Shown here: positions 11,916 through 25,600 of the stretch, in pieces
Layout of the letters: every line of letters begins with the position of its first letter
Position numbering within the stretch: position 1 is the stretch's first letter
Source: Plantago ovata
Lineage: Eukaryota > Streptophyta > Magnoliopsida > Lamiales > Plantaginaceae
Reading direction: 5' to 3'
Length of the DNA: 64,000 nucleotides
Assembly (NCBI GenBank): GCA_028274465.1
Contig: CM051457.1
Span: forward strand, 14,621,097-14,685,096
Notes under the pieces: model-generated
Seen by the model: the letters and a program-made list of their open reading frames with translations, nothing else
Told to the model about the DNA's origin: nothing
The model's database searches: none
Program-made: the position numbers and the translations under genes

Positions 11916-14900
11916 GGGGTACAAGTGAAATACGAAAGATGATAAGCTAGCTTATTAAAAAAAAAAGTGAACTTTATTAGGTTATAACCGATAACATAAG
12001 CTAGTTGATAAGCTTCTAGAGCTTATAAGCTGATAAGCTAACACTAAACGGAGCCATAGGAAGAAAACTGCAATTTTCCCAAGATTAGACACCGTGAGAA
12101 AAAATATTTACCTGAACTTCAATAAGAAATGCTCGGGATCCATCCAGAATCACAGCAACTGCCTGCCCAGCTAGGTAGTCCGATTGAGAAAGCTGCTTCT
12201 CCCCCAAGAATATCTCACTGGGATTTGGTACAGCTTGCAATCCTGAATTAGACATTTCAAAAACTCCAAGCTGGAATAAAAATATCATTCTTGTGTCAGG
12301 ATATATAGTACATAGATGAATTTTCTGACTTCTGAAATCTGAACACCATGCAGAATTGCAACGCACAAAACCCTTCTAGGATTTGAATGGTTTGCATTTA
12401 TTCTGTTCATATTGCATGCTGTGGAAAGGACAATGTCCGTTTAGGATTTGAAGCCACAAGTGGATATTCCAAATATCTCATGCATGGTAAGCACAATTTT
12501 CTCGGATTACATTTAGTGCAAGATTACAAATGCTTTTGATCATTAGAGCTCCTAAAAGTTAGTTGATCCTGAGAATCACCTCTGAGGAGCTTCACTACAG
12601 TTTTTAAAACCTCCATCTGGGTTCTGGTCTATTATTAAGCAGGTTGAGAGCAGAATCCTTTTTTGTGCTTCTGCTATAAATAAGCAACAATCCCAGATTT
12701 TTATAGGGCAAGAAGGCCCGGATTTTTTAAAATGAAACGGCTAGACTCCTCCCTGTATTCACTTCTAATGGGCTGGGTCTATGGTCCAGGGCAAATCTAT
12801 CTATATAACAGAACTGAACATGAAAGGGCACTGATTTTAGAAGACATTCAAGTACTTTTCATCTTCGTCCATATAACAAAAATAGACAGCCATTCATCAT
12901 GCCTCAAAAGAACATGCTATAGAAAGTTGAGAGCCCTGAGTCCCTGACAATCACACAGTATTGGTCGTTTCTCCAGAAAGCAAAAGAACAATGAAAACAT
13001 ATGTACATGATGGAAGTGTTCTTGAAAAAGAAGAATGTGGTTAAAGAATATCCAAACAGGCATTTTACCATAGAAATGTAACCCAAGAATATAAGATGTT
13101 ACTCAGATCGCAAAGTACCTCATCGGTGGAACCAAACCGGTTCTTCACTGAGCGTAGTAGCCGATGTGTTGAAAGTTTCTCCCCCTGCCATCATAAAAAA
13201 GATTAGTACGACCGTAAGACTGATCATTCACAACCAACAAACCAATCACTTAACAAATATTTATTATTAAAATCCAGGTTCAAGAAAAGAAGAAAAAGAT
13301 CATGAAGCAGAAGGATATCCAAATAAGAGTCATGAGAAACAATAATCTTTTTTGGTGCAACAAACTGCTTACATAGATTCATGTATGTTGGAAAATGAAA
13401 ACCAATCTCTAAGGAGACAAACCACCCCGAAAACGGCAAATCCACTCTTACGAGTGAATAGAAAATAGCCTCTCGTCTAAAGAAAACCAGGACCTAATTA
13501 AACACATTCATGGACATTCAAATTAGAAGGATATTAATATTAACAATTTCATATATCAACTTTTTCACCAGATATTAATGCAAACACATATTATGGATGT
13601 TCAAATTAATGGGCATTCAAATTAGAAGGATATTAAATTATTAACCATTAGATTTTCATAATATAATAATTTTGTTGATCCCTTTTCTGGAAGTATAATT
13701 TAGCATGAATGTGAGATCAAACAGGGGCTAAAATAAATCAACAAAAGTATTGAAACCTTGGTGGATGGAGGGAGTACAATTTTTTTAAGGAAAAGTCCCA
13801 ACCTTCAGGATTATAAGTTATAACCCTCCTGTCCTTCCTGTTAATTGTATTTGACTATTTGTCTTTCTATAAGATCGTCTCCCTGGAGGATTTGATCACA
13901 ATTAAATACTACAATGGCTAAAAAACAATGATTGGTCTAACCTTAATATCTAGTACAGGTTTGGTAGGAATACATACGAATAGGTCAATAAAACTAATTT
14001 ACTCAAACATCATACTTTTGCCATGATTTGTAGGGAGAAAAAAAAAATTTAGAACCCAAATTTGTAGAAATAATGGGGAATAATTCAACTTGGTGAAATT
14101 AAGTTTCAACTTGGATAAAAAAGTTGAATGGGAGAAAAAACATATTGAAAATATAATCTAATTTATGCGAATAATAAGATGATTTGGAAGGGAAATGACA
14201 CAAGTGTGATGATCTCCACTTAACTTGGATGTCAAATAATATACTTATGGAGGAAATATGAAATGTTGGCCATGTTTTTCAACTCTTATTAAACATTAGT
14301 AATTTAGTATTGATTATGCTTTATCCAATAATCCACGAGGCAACCTCCCAAATAATATGCTCCCTCTATTTTTTAGTATCACTACATTTGATTTTGGCAC
14401 AAACATCATGGAGGATTGATAAAATAATGATTTAAGAAAGTATTATTTTATTGATGAAGTCGTAAACGTGATATAAAAGTATAATAGTGTTACTCCACCT
14501 CTGTCCCAATCCATTCTGTACATTTGGTTGAGGATTGGTTTTTTAGGAGGGCTTGTTTGAGGGTCATGTCAAACAAATTATAATCCTGAAGGTTGGGACT
14601 TTTCCTTAAAAAAATTGTACACCTTGTGCTTCTCTTGGGGTATGCCCCTCGTATCTTGTGTAGACTCTTCTGGTTTCTATAAAACTTTTCAACTTCGTGC
14701 GAAAAAAATTGTACACCTCAAACAAGCCCTCCTAAAAAAGTACACCTAACCTTAACTCAAAAGTTCCTCCAAGGATCTAACTAGCAAATTTAGTAACCTT
14801 GGCCCACTGCAAAAAGTGACTAAAAAGGAGAAGCAGGGGGCCTATGGAGTGAGACAGAAAGTATGTACCAACCTCCATGTATAAAACAACATCGACGATG

Positions 14901-17900
14901 TGCTCCAACTCCCGAGGCCCAGCTATCTCTCCGGTTTTCGTCACATGTCCAATCTGCAATAACCAAGAAAAGTAACACTAGTGCTGCAGAAGGATAAACA
15001 AGATTCATTAACCATTATTTTAAGTTTTTACCCACCAAAAACACAGGGATACTTGTCTTCTTTGCAAAATGCAGTAAGGCTGAAGTGCATTCTTTAAGCT
15101 GTCACAAACCAGCATAGTATTAAAATTTATATCTGTAGATTGAGTTTAGAGGCTTAATGTTAGACAACAAGATCTGCACTCTTGTGCATATAATGTGGGT
15201 GGAATTTTAAACGTGTCGGGCTTTAAGGCAAGCCAGCATCAATGAAAATAAAACTTGATATCCAAGTATAAAGAAACTCTAGGCATACAGGTCAAATTAT
15301 GATAAACAAAACCCGTTAGCCAAGAATAATACTATAATCAAACCAATTACAATATAATAGACACGCACAACATGAAAAAGAAGCCATTTCATGAGCTCCG
15401 ATTATTAGATGTCTCCAGTAAAGAAAGCATATAGAATATTCAAACCTGAGTAACACTTCCAACACTTGTAGAAAGTCCGCTTAAATAGACTGTCTGAATG
15501 GAGTCGATAACTAAAGTCTTGACAGAAAGACGTTGAGCCTGTTCCAATATATCCTGTCAAGGGTAAGGAAACAATTCTTAAGTAATTCCCTGAACCTTAG
15601 TACTCGATCCATAAATTCTTAGCTTTACTTTTTCGACTTCTGATGAGTTTATACTAAAACGGTAAAACCCTTTGCCAATAGGCAGAATGACAATTGATAA
15701 AGGGTTCTACTTTGACCGTGAAACTATGCTCTACAGAAGCTCTATACAGTGTTGTTTCTCTCTCGGTCTTATTTCAAATTCATGCACCCGGAACACACAG
15801 CGTACCCTAAAGGCTAAAGGAGTACTATTTGAACTCGGAATATAGGTGCACTAAAAGCTATAAGACAACAATCAAAGGCAAACGTTTATAATACTGGTGA
15901 TTCACTTCCATCCGAGGACTTCAACTGTCTGAAACATCATCTGTTATAACAAGTAACATACCTTCAGGCCTTAACATTATAATGTACAAATATTATACAC
16001 GTACTGTTGGATAGAGATTGCTGAGCAATATGATGTGATATGGGAACAATGAACATTATAATGCTTAATAAAAAGTAGGGACATTAATTTTCTAAGATGC
16101 ACCTGAATAATTGTACTTGAATATAGGTAGAGTTCTTCCATCTCAATGTTCAAGCGGTCAGCTCTGTTACCAATTTGCTCAACACTCTGGCAAAGAAAAT
16201 AAAGGATGTGAACAAAGAATGCAAGTGGCATAGTAAGCACAGAGGCTCAAGTGTATGCCAAAATAAGAAAATAAATTAGTGACAAGAGGGCAATCTAGAT
16301 ATTACTGCGAGGCTTTCCTGCCTCATAAAACAACTAATATGGCCTTTTCAAATGGATTTATGAACACTGGCTCAGAAACGACATACCTCTTCTCCAGAAA
16401 CATACATAACTCGGGCTGGAACATTTACATCATCACCACCTGCTATTAGAGCAGCAATCTACCATCAAAATAAATAAGTAAACATTAACAAATATTCTTC
16501 TTGTCACAAATAACAATTTTGTATATTAAACTGTGATTCAGCAGTAAATAAGTACCACTAAAGTACCTGCAACAACATTGTGCTTTTACCTACACCAGGA
16601 TCTCCACCCACTAATACTAGAGAACCTATTAGTCAAGATATAAAAAATAATTTGGAATTCAGAAACATTATACCAGATTCTAGCAGGACGGTAACATAGT
16701 TATTAGAGAAAAAGCTCAAGGGGTGGTTGGTGATCCTAATCCACAGAACATATGCAACGAATCAAACTATTGAATTTCTCCAGAGAGTTTAAGAACATAT
16801 TCGTTAAAGAGAAGTTTATATAATATCATGCAGAAAGACCCATCCAAAGGAACAAATTCAATACTTTCGGGGAATCAAATACAAGCTAAATATGATGATT
16901 TACATTTTCTCAGCACTAATGAAAGTTTCAATTGCTGAAAGTAAATACTTTATCAATCAAATTTTAAGCTTCAACTGTGTATGTGTTTGTATCTGTCCAG
17001 TTTCAGATTTTCCAAGCCAGTAATAGCATACACCTAATGGTGAGACTTATCGGCCAGATGAACCAGCTAACTTGAGGAAAAGTGAGGAACAAATTAACTA
17101 GGTTATAGTGAAATTCGTTAATCTACACTTTGGATATTATTATCCATAATGAATTCCTAGTGGATCATGGACAATACCAGGAACTAAACCACCACCAAGA
17201 ACCCTGTCCACCTCAGAGCCAAAAGGTCCAGGCCTGTGTATAAAAGAAACATAGTAGTAGTAAATATCTATGCAGTTTAAGTCAAAACAGACACCTAGAC
17301 TAACTAAACTTCTCAAATATAGTTGACGCGCATCACAGTGGAAATACAATGATAAACAACTGCAATTGTGTAGTAGTCCGAAAGGAAAGCCTAGTTACAG
17401 CAAGACAATGAGACTAGTAAATGTATGTGCAATCAAGTCAAAACGGACATCTGGAATAACTAAAATGCTCAAATCTTGGTGTAGTACATCAAGACAAAAA
17501 TACTGCAGTGCAATTGGATATTCATTTGTAAGAAACATAATTGCAGCACAAAACAACAGGAATGACACCAGTCTAGACGTAATAGTCTCAACTTACAGAG
17601 AGATTCTCCAATTCGTTTGACTCATCTGGCTATGAATTTCAGACAGCTTAATAGGCATAGCAGCAGCTGCATTCTTAGGAATCCAGGACCTCATAGCCTT
17701 CTCCGACACCTCAATCCCGCTCACCTTCATATCACTCCCTCTGGCCGAAGGAACAGCAAACTGGTTTATACTCCCAACCACGCCACACTCCCTGCAGGTG
17801 CCCCACCACTGTCCATATGTATTACCACAGTTATTACAAACATACACACTCTTACCCTTCCCTTTACCAACATTATTATTTCTCGCTGAATAGCTCGAGT

Positions 17901-19017
17901 TGCCACTCTCATCAACAACACTCATCTTTACGGCTTTATGGGGCTTATCCGCGGCAGTTGCGTCTGGTTTTGACTTACTACTACTTTTTTCCCGTATCGC
18001 ATCTCTGTACATCTTGCTGCCAGAGCTACTCTGATCAGCACTGACACTCCACCTTTCACGTTTATCAGCTGTAATTGGGTCGGGTTTTGAGTTACTACTA
18101 CTTGTCCCTATCACGTCTCCATGTATCCTACCGTGGTTTCCACTACTCTGATCAGCAACGGTACTCATCTTTTCCAGTTTATCAATATTACTCTTTTCCA
18201 GTTCATCCCCGCTACTCTGATCAGCGACCATGCTCGTCTTTTCCAGTTTATCACAGATACTCTGATCAGCTATCTTACTCCTGTTTCCCAGTATATCAGT
18301 AGAATCTGTGTAAGATATGGAGTGTCTGCTGCTACTTGTCTCTATCACACCTTCAGACATCCTCTGGGGTTTTGAGTTACTATTACTTGCCCATCTCAAG
18401 CCTCTGGGTCTCCTGCTGCTGCTCTGATCAGCAGTGGAACTCTCCGGTGTAGTATCAGTACTCCCTACCACCTCTCTGTATCTCCTGCTACGTGGCCGTC
18501 TCCCGTCTCCTCCGTATCTACCATCTCTGTAGAAATTAGAGTTATTCCTACTTGTCCCTATCACATCACTGTATCCTCTGCTCTGTTCTACTACATTTGA
18601 GTTACTGCTGCTTGTTTGCATGACGTCTCCGTATCTCCTGGTACCGATCTCATCAGCAGCGAGAGAATAATCGGAGGCGGCATTTGTGCCTATAACGTCT
18701 CCATATCTCCTGGTGCCAACCTCATCAGCGGCGAGAGTACTATCGTTACTAGTTGTGCCAGTCTGATCATCAGGAAATGCGTCGGGATTGTTGGAGTGGA
18801 TAGGGGGAAGTCGCTTGGTGGCGAGACGGCCGGAGATTGGGTCGAAAACGACGTTGACGGAGCCGTAGGAGGAGAAGAGTCGGAGAAAAGGGGATTTGGA
18901 AATGGAAAGAGGATTATTAGGGTTAGGTTTAGGGAAAGAGGAGAAAGTGTGGCGGAGGTGGAGAGAGGAACGAATTGGACGCATTATTACGGTAGCTTGC
19001 ATTGGATAGACACACAC
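7639..19017 (-). CDS. RADA: organellar DNA repair protein RadA homologue (15 exons)
   Basis: Branch-migration helicase of the RecA superfamily that processes recombination intermediates; plant homologues act in mitochondria and chloroplasts. Exons on the minus strand: 19017-17597, 17233-17178, 16625-16567, 16458-16387, 16186-16103, 15553-15446, 15098-15036, 14953-14873, 13184-13119, 12270-12112, 11144-11067, 10628-10590, 9750-9668, 8366-8294, 7815-7639. All have AG/GT borders and a continuous frame, giving 872 residues. Visible features: a Ser/Arg-rich transit-like N-terminus, a C4 zinc finger (Cys 394, 397, 408, 411), Walker [11 protein letters not shown] (499-508), Walker B LVIDS (578-582), the RadA motif KNRFG (662-666), and a C-terminal Lon-like domain ending near [11 protein letters not shown]. 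It is longer than the usual roughly 600-residue plant protein because exon 1 encodes about 350 residues of Ser-rich repeats before the zinc finger. ATG 19017 gives the longest frame; downstream Met codons are also plausible starts. Confidence 0.93.
8552..8813. mobile_element. MITE in RadA intron 13
   Basis: The left end carries CACTCCTTATGGAGGC and the right end AAGCATAAGGAGTGCTC, forming terminal inverted repeats. The interior is rich in AAGCCCCAA and its complement. No ORF. It lies between RadA exons 13 and 14. Confidence 0.6.
9149..9283. repeat. (GA)n microsatellite
   Basis: About 135 bp of GA dinucleotides with a G-rich interruption near 9181-9230, inside RadA intron 13. It is the source of the low-complexity Leu/Ser ORF on the minus strand, which is not a gene. 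Confidence 0.95.
11716..12058. mobile_element. hAT-like MITE in RadA intron 10
   Basis: The ends (CTATGTTTAGC and GCTAACACTAAACGGAG) are related inverted repeats. The body is packed with AGCTTATAAGC/GATAAGCTAGC motifs in both orientations, as in short plant hAT elements. It contains a (TTA)n run near 11880-11915. Confidence 0.6.
13774..14620. repeat. perfect 43-bp inverted repeat pair in RadA intron 8
   Basis: Positions 13774-13816 are the exact reverse complement of 14578-14620, separated by 761 bp. The arms start and end with GTAC and contain AAGTCCCAACCTTCAGG. Probably the ends of an inserted or rearranged element between RadA exons 9 and 8. Confidence 0.7.
14539..14739. mobile_element. 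201-bp MITE-like element
   Basis: Positions 14539-14561 and 14717-14739 are an exact 23-bp inverted repeat containing AGGAGGGCTTGTTTGAG. The element also includes the right arm of the larger 43-bp inverted repeat and a repeated AAAATTGTACACCT. It lies in RadA intron 8. Confidence 0.6.
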
Positions 19018-21285
19018 GCGCCGCTACAAGTGCGGCGGAGGAGGGTTTTATGTTTCAGTCTGTGACAGCACTAGTGAGTAGTGAGGGGTTTTTTTTGGGT
19101 TGTTTACTGGAAAATGGAATTTAGAAACCCGGGAAACTCCAAAATCGAAAATGTAGTGAATGTCTCTCTGTCTTCAGTGGAGTCGTCAATGGCCTCTGGA
19201 CTTCATCTTTACATAAATTTACCCCTACACCCCCGACTCAGTGGAACATATAAACCCCAGATATACATGAGTCACATGACACTTGGAACGATTTTTTAAG
19301 TGGAACATAGTACTTACCTTGACCATAAAATTAATAAAACAATACTTTTTTTTTAATATTTTCAACATCTTCGGTCAACACAACACGAAAATTCAAACAT
19401 ACTAATTCGGTATAGGATTACGGAACATGTTCGACAATATACTACTACAGCTTCTACAATGTGGTTTGATTAGTAATTTTCACATTGACATTCATACAGA
19501 ATGCATAAAAAAGAATAAGTGTACAATTTCAAAAAATAACTAGTACCTCAATTGCACAATGAGAATGATAAAAATCATTGAGAGACAATCAACCAAACGG
19601 AATATAGAGATAAAATCATGATTTACAAATTTTTTTCCTTGAGTGTGAGGTGGTTTTCTAAACCATGTCTAATGATAATTGAAAACAAGTTTATAAATTT
19701 AAATAGGTGAAAAAAATAAATTTGAAATTAAAAAACAAGAAAAAACCAACTTTATCGCATAAGTGATTGTTGAGCTGGATGTGGCAAGACCCTTGGATTT
19801 GGAAGGTGTTTTTCGTTTCTTCTCCTCCATGTTTCCTCTTCAAAGTTCCGACTCCCCAACACTTATTGAAACATTTTCAAATATCCAAAATCCTCACCCC
19901 TAGGACATAGAATCAAATACGAGCTTAAATCACTGACTTCCATGCCTTTTTGTGTGAATTATGCAAAACAACCCAAAATGCACAAAACATGAAAAAGCAC
20001 TAACTAAGCCTAATTTCTCTTTACAAGTTGAGAAGCTACATAATAATAAAAATAACTTATATATAGACTACGTCCAAATGTGTCTCTGTAGTGGACCTTA
20101 AAAATATGCCAATAGCTAAATGAAGGGGATTAATGTTATGTAACCGTTCTGCCTCGTGGTCAGATCGGAGTGTAGGATTTCACTCGGGGATAGTTGAATA
20201 ACTAACCATGTGTATGTTTTCGGGTGCGGTTTGTGTTTGAGTGTAATTGAGAGCACCTGAGCTATGTGATTGTCTGATAATTAGAGAATGTATTGACCTC
20301 CATCCTTTTAGGATCTATATATTAATATAGAACCCTTAGCTCCTAAGTCGATTCAATTTTGTGATGCCAAATATTCTTCAATCAACTTAACAAATATATT
20401 CAAAGAATCTAATATTAGTGAGCTTGACCCAAATCCAACATTCTTAGTCTTCTCGTAATTAAGTTGCATCTTCCTAATTCTACGTGTAACACTGTCGGAG
20501 TGTATGTCGTACTTTATAATGACATTGTCGTAGCGAACTTAAAACATACATGTGGTGTACTTTTCGATGTTGAGTTATGTTTCTTCACAGTGTCGAACTG
20601 TTCTAAGACATATCCTGCTACGAAGTCCTCGTAGGTTTGGAGACCATACATGTTTCATACTGTTACGTCTATAATATGTCCAACCATTAAAATAATGGCT
20701 CGTCAAACACTCCCCATACCGAACATGTACTCATCCTTGAGCAAACATATTCTCTAACTAAAGATCCTAGAAAACGAAACACAATTTAAAGAGTATTACG
20801 TTTCTATACACGATTCAAGTTAGGGATGGCAAAATAGCATTTTGCCCCTCAAAATTTACTTGTTTGTGTGATTTGCCCCTCGAACTTCTCTTAAAATTGC
20901 ATCATTCTCACGTGATTTGTACTTGCACAAAGAAACAAAAAAAGAAAAAAAAGCACAATAGTTCTTAAAGGACATATCGCAACTCAAATAAAAAGTTTAG
21001 AGTGGCAAGTTCAGGGAACAAATGACAAGAACATATAAAATTCAGGGGGCAACTAATATTTTAACTAAAATCTTTTTTCACAATGTAATTTGTGATTATG
21101 TTTTTATTTTTAACTGACAAATTTACCTATCCTACAAGAGCAACAATACTTCTCCTTTATTGCATTATAACTCAAAATATACCGGTAAAATAATACTTTA
21201 CCTAAAATCATTTTCACAATGTACTTGTAATTGTAATTATGTTTTTAAAAAGACAAATCTACCTATCCTATAACTTCAACTTTAT
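19018..21285. other. intergenic between RadA and plastid L15 genes
   Basis: The first part must hold the RadA promoter and 5'UTR. The remainder is AT-rich. I see no supported gene and only ORFs of chance length. Confidence 0.4.
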
Positions 21286-21345
21286 AACTCCGTAGGGGTT
21301 TGAACCATCGACCCCTACCACTCGGCCAACGTGTGCTTAGTTTTG
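21286..21345 (-). repeat. tRNA-like (SINE or tRNA relic) sequence
   Basis: On the minus strand the segment reads TTGGCCGAGTGGTAGGGG followed by a gap and GGTTCAAACCCC. These match a pol III A box (TGGCCGAGTGG) and B box (GGTTCAAACCC) with far too little between them for a tRNA. Consistent with a tRNA-derived SINE or a deleted tRNA. Confidence 0.45.
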
Positions 21346-21531
21346 AGACCTTGGAAGGATGAATTACGGTAATGAACATTTTACTAGTTTTCACTTTAAC
21401 CCTGGAGTCGAGTAAAACTGTGAGGCCTCAGCCCCATCCGGGAGCATCTATCTAATTCTATCTGTGATAAAACTACGCCCCCCCCCCCTATCGGTACACT
21501 GTCTGTCTGTGCAAACATTATCTTTTCCGCC

Positions 21532-22628
21532 ATGGCTTCTCTGCTTTCCTTCTACTCTCCAACACCTTACGTCTCTTCCCAATTCAAGGTATTGTCACAC
21601 AATTACATATATCATGGAAGAATTCAATCAAGAAATTCCGCCATTACATTTCAGTTATCTTATCTACTATGCTGGCTGGTTTGTTAAATTCTGTTTGTTT
21701 ACTTGACACAGGGCAATGTTACAAGTCTGACCAAGGTAAACCCCTTCACATTTCCACCCCTAAAACATGTCAATCAGAAACAACGACCGCTTGTAGTAGT
21801 AGCCAAGTCTGCTGCTGTTCAAGAGTCTACCAGCAGCACTGAGAATGTTCGGTTCCGCCTGGATAATCTTGGGCCTCAACCGGGTGCCAAGAAGAAGGCT
21901 AAGAGAAAGGGGAGAGGTCATTCCGCTGGGCAAGGTGGCAGCTGTGGGTTTGGTATGAGGGGGCAGAAATCTAGGTCAGGTCCTGGAGTTAGGAAGGGTT
22001 TCGAAGGAGGCCAAATGCCGCTTTACCGGAGGCTTCCTAAGTTGAGAGGAATTGCTGGAGGTATATAAAGATAGAGATTTGGATTTTTACTTGTGTTTGT
22101 TCATTCTCGATTGCATTGTGTGCATTGTTAAATTTGGAATTTGGAAGTAAAACTTGCATTAGGCCAATACAAATTAGTGGAATGCATCTAATATTTGGGT
22201 ATTGAATTATTGATGTCTTACTAAAATTTAAAGTTTGTGAGCAAATCATGGAATATGCCCAACTGGCCAATACTTAAGTCTTTCAGGTGTGATAATTTCT
22301 AGTAATATTTAACTTAACGTTTGTCTAACTGATAGACCGTCTAATACAAGTTTTTGCCTTGTGGTTGAGGGAGTTTTGGTCTTCACTTGTATATCAGTGA
22401 GTGTATTCAGTTTCTGTTCTGCCTAAATTAGTTTGCAGGAGGCGGTTTCAATTTGATGATGATCTCACTTGCTATTTATTGCTTGTGAGTTTTACTTGTG
22501 TTATGTATAGAAGGGGTGTGAAGTTAATTGTTTCCTGTACTTTCTAAAGTTCCTTTTGCGTTTGTGTTTAAGAGTAGCATGTTCTGCAAAGTCAAGACCT
22601 AATGACCGTCGTATGTTATATTTCAGAT

Positions 22629-22659
<31 letters not shown>

Positions 22660-25600
22660 AAATTTTGATCCCATTCACCACCATTGGGTACTTAGTTTAC
22701 AGTATACTGTGGACTAGTGTCAGATATGGGCGTGCAACCTTTATCATTTAAAGCTGCTAGCAAATAAGAACTGAATTCTATGAGTGTTGTACTTGTGGAC
22801 GGAGAATGCTCTTGGTTATAGTTGTAACTTGTAAGCCTTTACACCATGATGTATATGGGGAGCAAATCAAGAACTCAAGTCTTTTTCGTTTTTTGATGCC
22901 TAAGCAGTATTGATATTTGTCATTGTAGTTGAATAACGACTATGCAGTCTTTTATCTCTCCACATAGTTGTTTCTGACTTATTGTTGAGAATATATGAAT
23001 GAGCGAGATGCATTGAAGTGATAGTGTTGCTGACATTTGTTATTTTTTACAAGTCAAGGCATGAGAGCTGGACTACCCAAATATGTCCCGGTCAACTTGA
23101 AGGATATTGCAGAAGCAGGGTTCGAAGAGGGAGAAGAGGTTTCACTGGAGTCCTTGAAGGAGAGAGGTCTGATTAATCCATCAGGAAGGGAGAGGAGACT
23201 TCCTCTAAAGGTAGTTGTTATTTTCTGACATGTGTGATCTCTTTGTTTTTCATTGGCTATAATATTATTGGCTATAAGGCATCCTGCTTACTTTTGTTAA
23301 GTTATAGAAAGACAAACTAAAGAAGGTAGGAGATTCATATATTATTACATTTATTGGTGTTTTCTTACCTGTGTGCTGTTTACTTTGTTCCCTGGGTATC
23401 ATGCTGATATTTGTGAATGCTTCAGCCTTAGTTGCTCTTATTTATATTGCATATATACGAATAATATTTCATCACAAATGTGGAGACTGTCTGTGATTCA
23501 GTAATGGTCTAGAAGATTGGCTCATACCATGCCGCTCTGAAGTTACTATTTTAAACCACTTCCGACAAGATCTACTGCTGTAATCTTGTACCGTAGAGAT
23601 CGACTATTTTGTTATGGCTTTAGACTAGTTAGGCTCAAGATCCGCACATATACAGAAGAGTGGCTGTAGAGATGGTTCTCATTAGGTACCATATTGCGGA
23701 AAATTAGACTTGATAGTCAAAGACGATATAGAAGAGTGTTAAAATGAATCTCATGAGAGCACTGAGTGGGTTAAACATCGGATAATAACTATATAACTCC
23801 ACACCGGAAGCCCTGCACATATAGTACAAACTCCAGTTCATGTTCGATTAGGTATTTAGTCTTAGGTGTTTGGATGATTAAGCAGTTTCTTTTCCAATTG
23901 AGATTAGTGTTACTGGTGTATCTGAATACAGTAGTTATCTAATTCTCAAATCATTAATTACTGAATCAAGCATTCACTTGCATTAGTGTCTGAAGTTACC
24001 TTGCATTGTGGTGGCTTTGAAATTCACACAGGGCCATTTGGAACTCGCATCTGAGAGTACTCATGTTCCATCAAATTATCATTTCAGTTGGCAGTTACAT
24101 CTGTTTAGGAACTAATATAATTTCCTTCATGAAGTATGGCGACCCAACTACATAATCTACATGCTCTGAGTCTTTAGAAATGTTATTTATTTAATTTTTT
24201 TTTTTTTTTTTTTGAGCAATCAGATGTCATGTGATGATAACCAAGTGGGAGTACATTTAATTTTCTCAAAAGATATGGTTTTTTCACTACAAGTACCAAA
24301 CTTTCGTCTAAAGATGAGGAAGGATAGTGTGGCTCTGTGCTGTTAACACTCTCTTTCACTAACATATTTGTATAGTAGAGTGGATCCTAGTATCCTACTG
24401 CCAGACTGGATACAGTAGTTTTTTGCCTGTATAAACTAAAAACTGTACCGAGCCATGAATAGCTTGACTAGAGTCCTGGTTTGGACTTTGGTGAATGCAT
24501 TCTTTTATTTACAGTTTGTCAATTTTGTGGTAGAGTTTGTTCTGTCCTCTATTGTTAATATAGTTTGCAATTTGGTATTCATCTTTCAGAAATTTTCCAT
24601 AATTGCCTTTTGTTTTCCCTGGTTGTACTCATATGTGGTTGCTGTTTACAAAGCTATGTTTCTTTATGAGTGTATTAACATTCAATTCTGTAATGACTAA
24701 GTGACCTTATTTACTCTGTCGTTGAGTTATTTTCTGATCATTGAAACTGTCTAAACCATTAGACATGGTATCTAAAATGATAACATAATACAGCAACACG
24801 AATCATATAAAATTATGTAGCAGGCTTATAATCTATTATCTGATCTCTCTTTGGATACAAATTTCTCATTTGACTTCTAGTTAGTTGGCTTTCTAGTTCT
24901 GTTTTCAATGTTCTTTTACTCATTTGAACATTTTTACACTCTGCTACATAGTATTAACTTTAAGTTTTGCAATATAAAGCCTTTTAAAACTCTTCTGATC
25001 GTCATATGTAAAATCTGAGGACCTTCTTAAATATTTATTAAAAAGTTTTTTAACAATTATTTTTAATTTTCATTTTAAATCCTGTTATTGGATTTTTAGT
25101 GTTCCATTTTATTTTAAGAATTTATGAAAGGTCCTTATGCATAGCAACACATCTCACATGGGAGATATGAAACTTTTGCTCGATTAATATTGAATGCACA
25201 GTGCATACATGAAATTCTTATCTGTGTTAGTATACTGATGATCATAAGTTACAATTTTCCAATTTCTCTACCAAAAGAGAATTGTGTGCACATGAATATG
25301 CACCTCCAATTTCATTGATCAGATTCCGCTTATAAGAATTATGCAGATTATCTCCATACTCCATATAAATAATCTTGTTTTGTTGGAGATGTTCCATATC
25401 CTATTGTCTATATTATCTGCTGCATTGGTTTTAGAATCATCATCATCCAAACATGAATGCCGTGAATCTGCTTTTTAATTGAGTGTTTCATCTCAAGTAT
25501 ACAAGGTTCATATAGAAATTGCCTCCACGTATATGTCCTCTTTTTGCAACAGCAAAAGCTAAAAGGTCTCGGTTACTACCAGTAGTTATAAACAGATTCA

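Noticed and set aside
18616-19065. 149-residue plus-strand ORF
   Set aside because: Antisense shadow of RadA exon 1, whose minus-strand frame carries the conserved domain.
24455-24700. Hydrophobic ORF in L15 intron 3
   Set aside because: AT-rich intronic sequence without conserved features.
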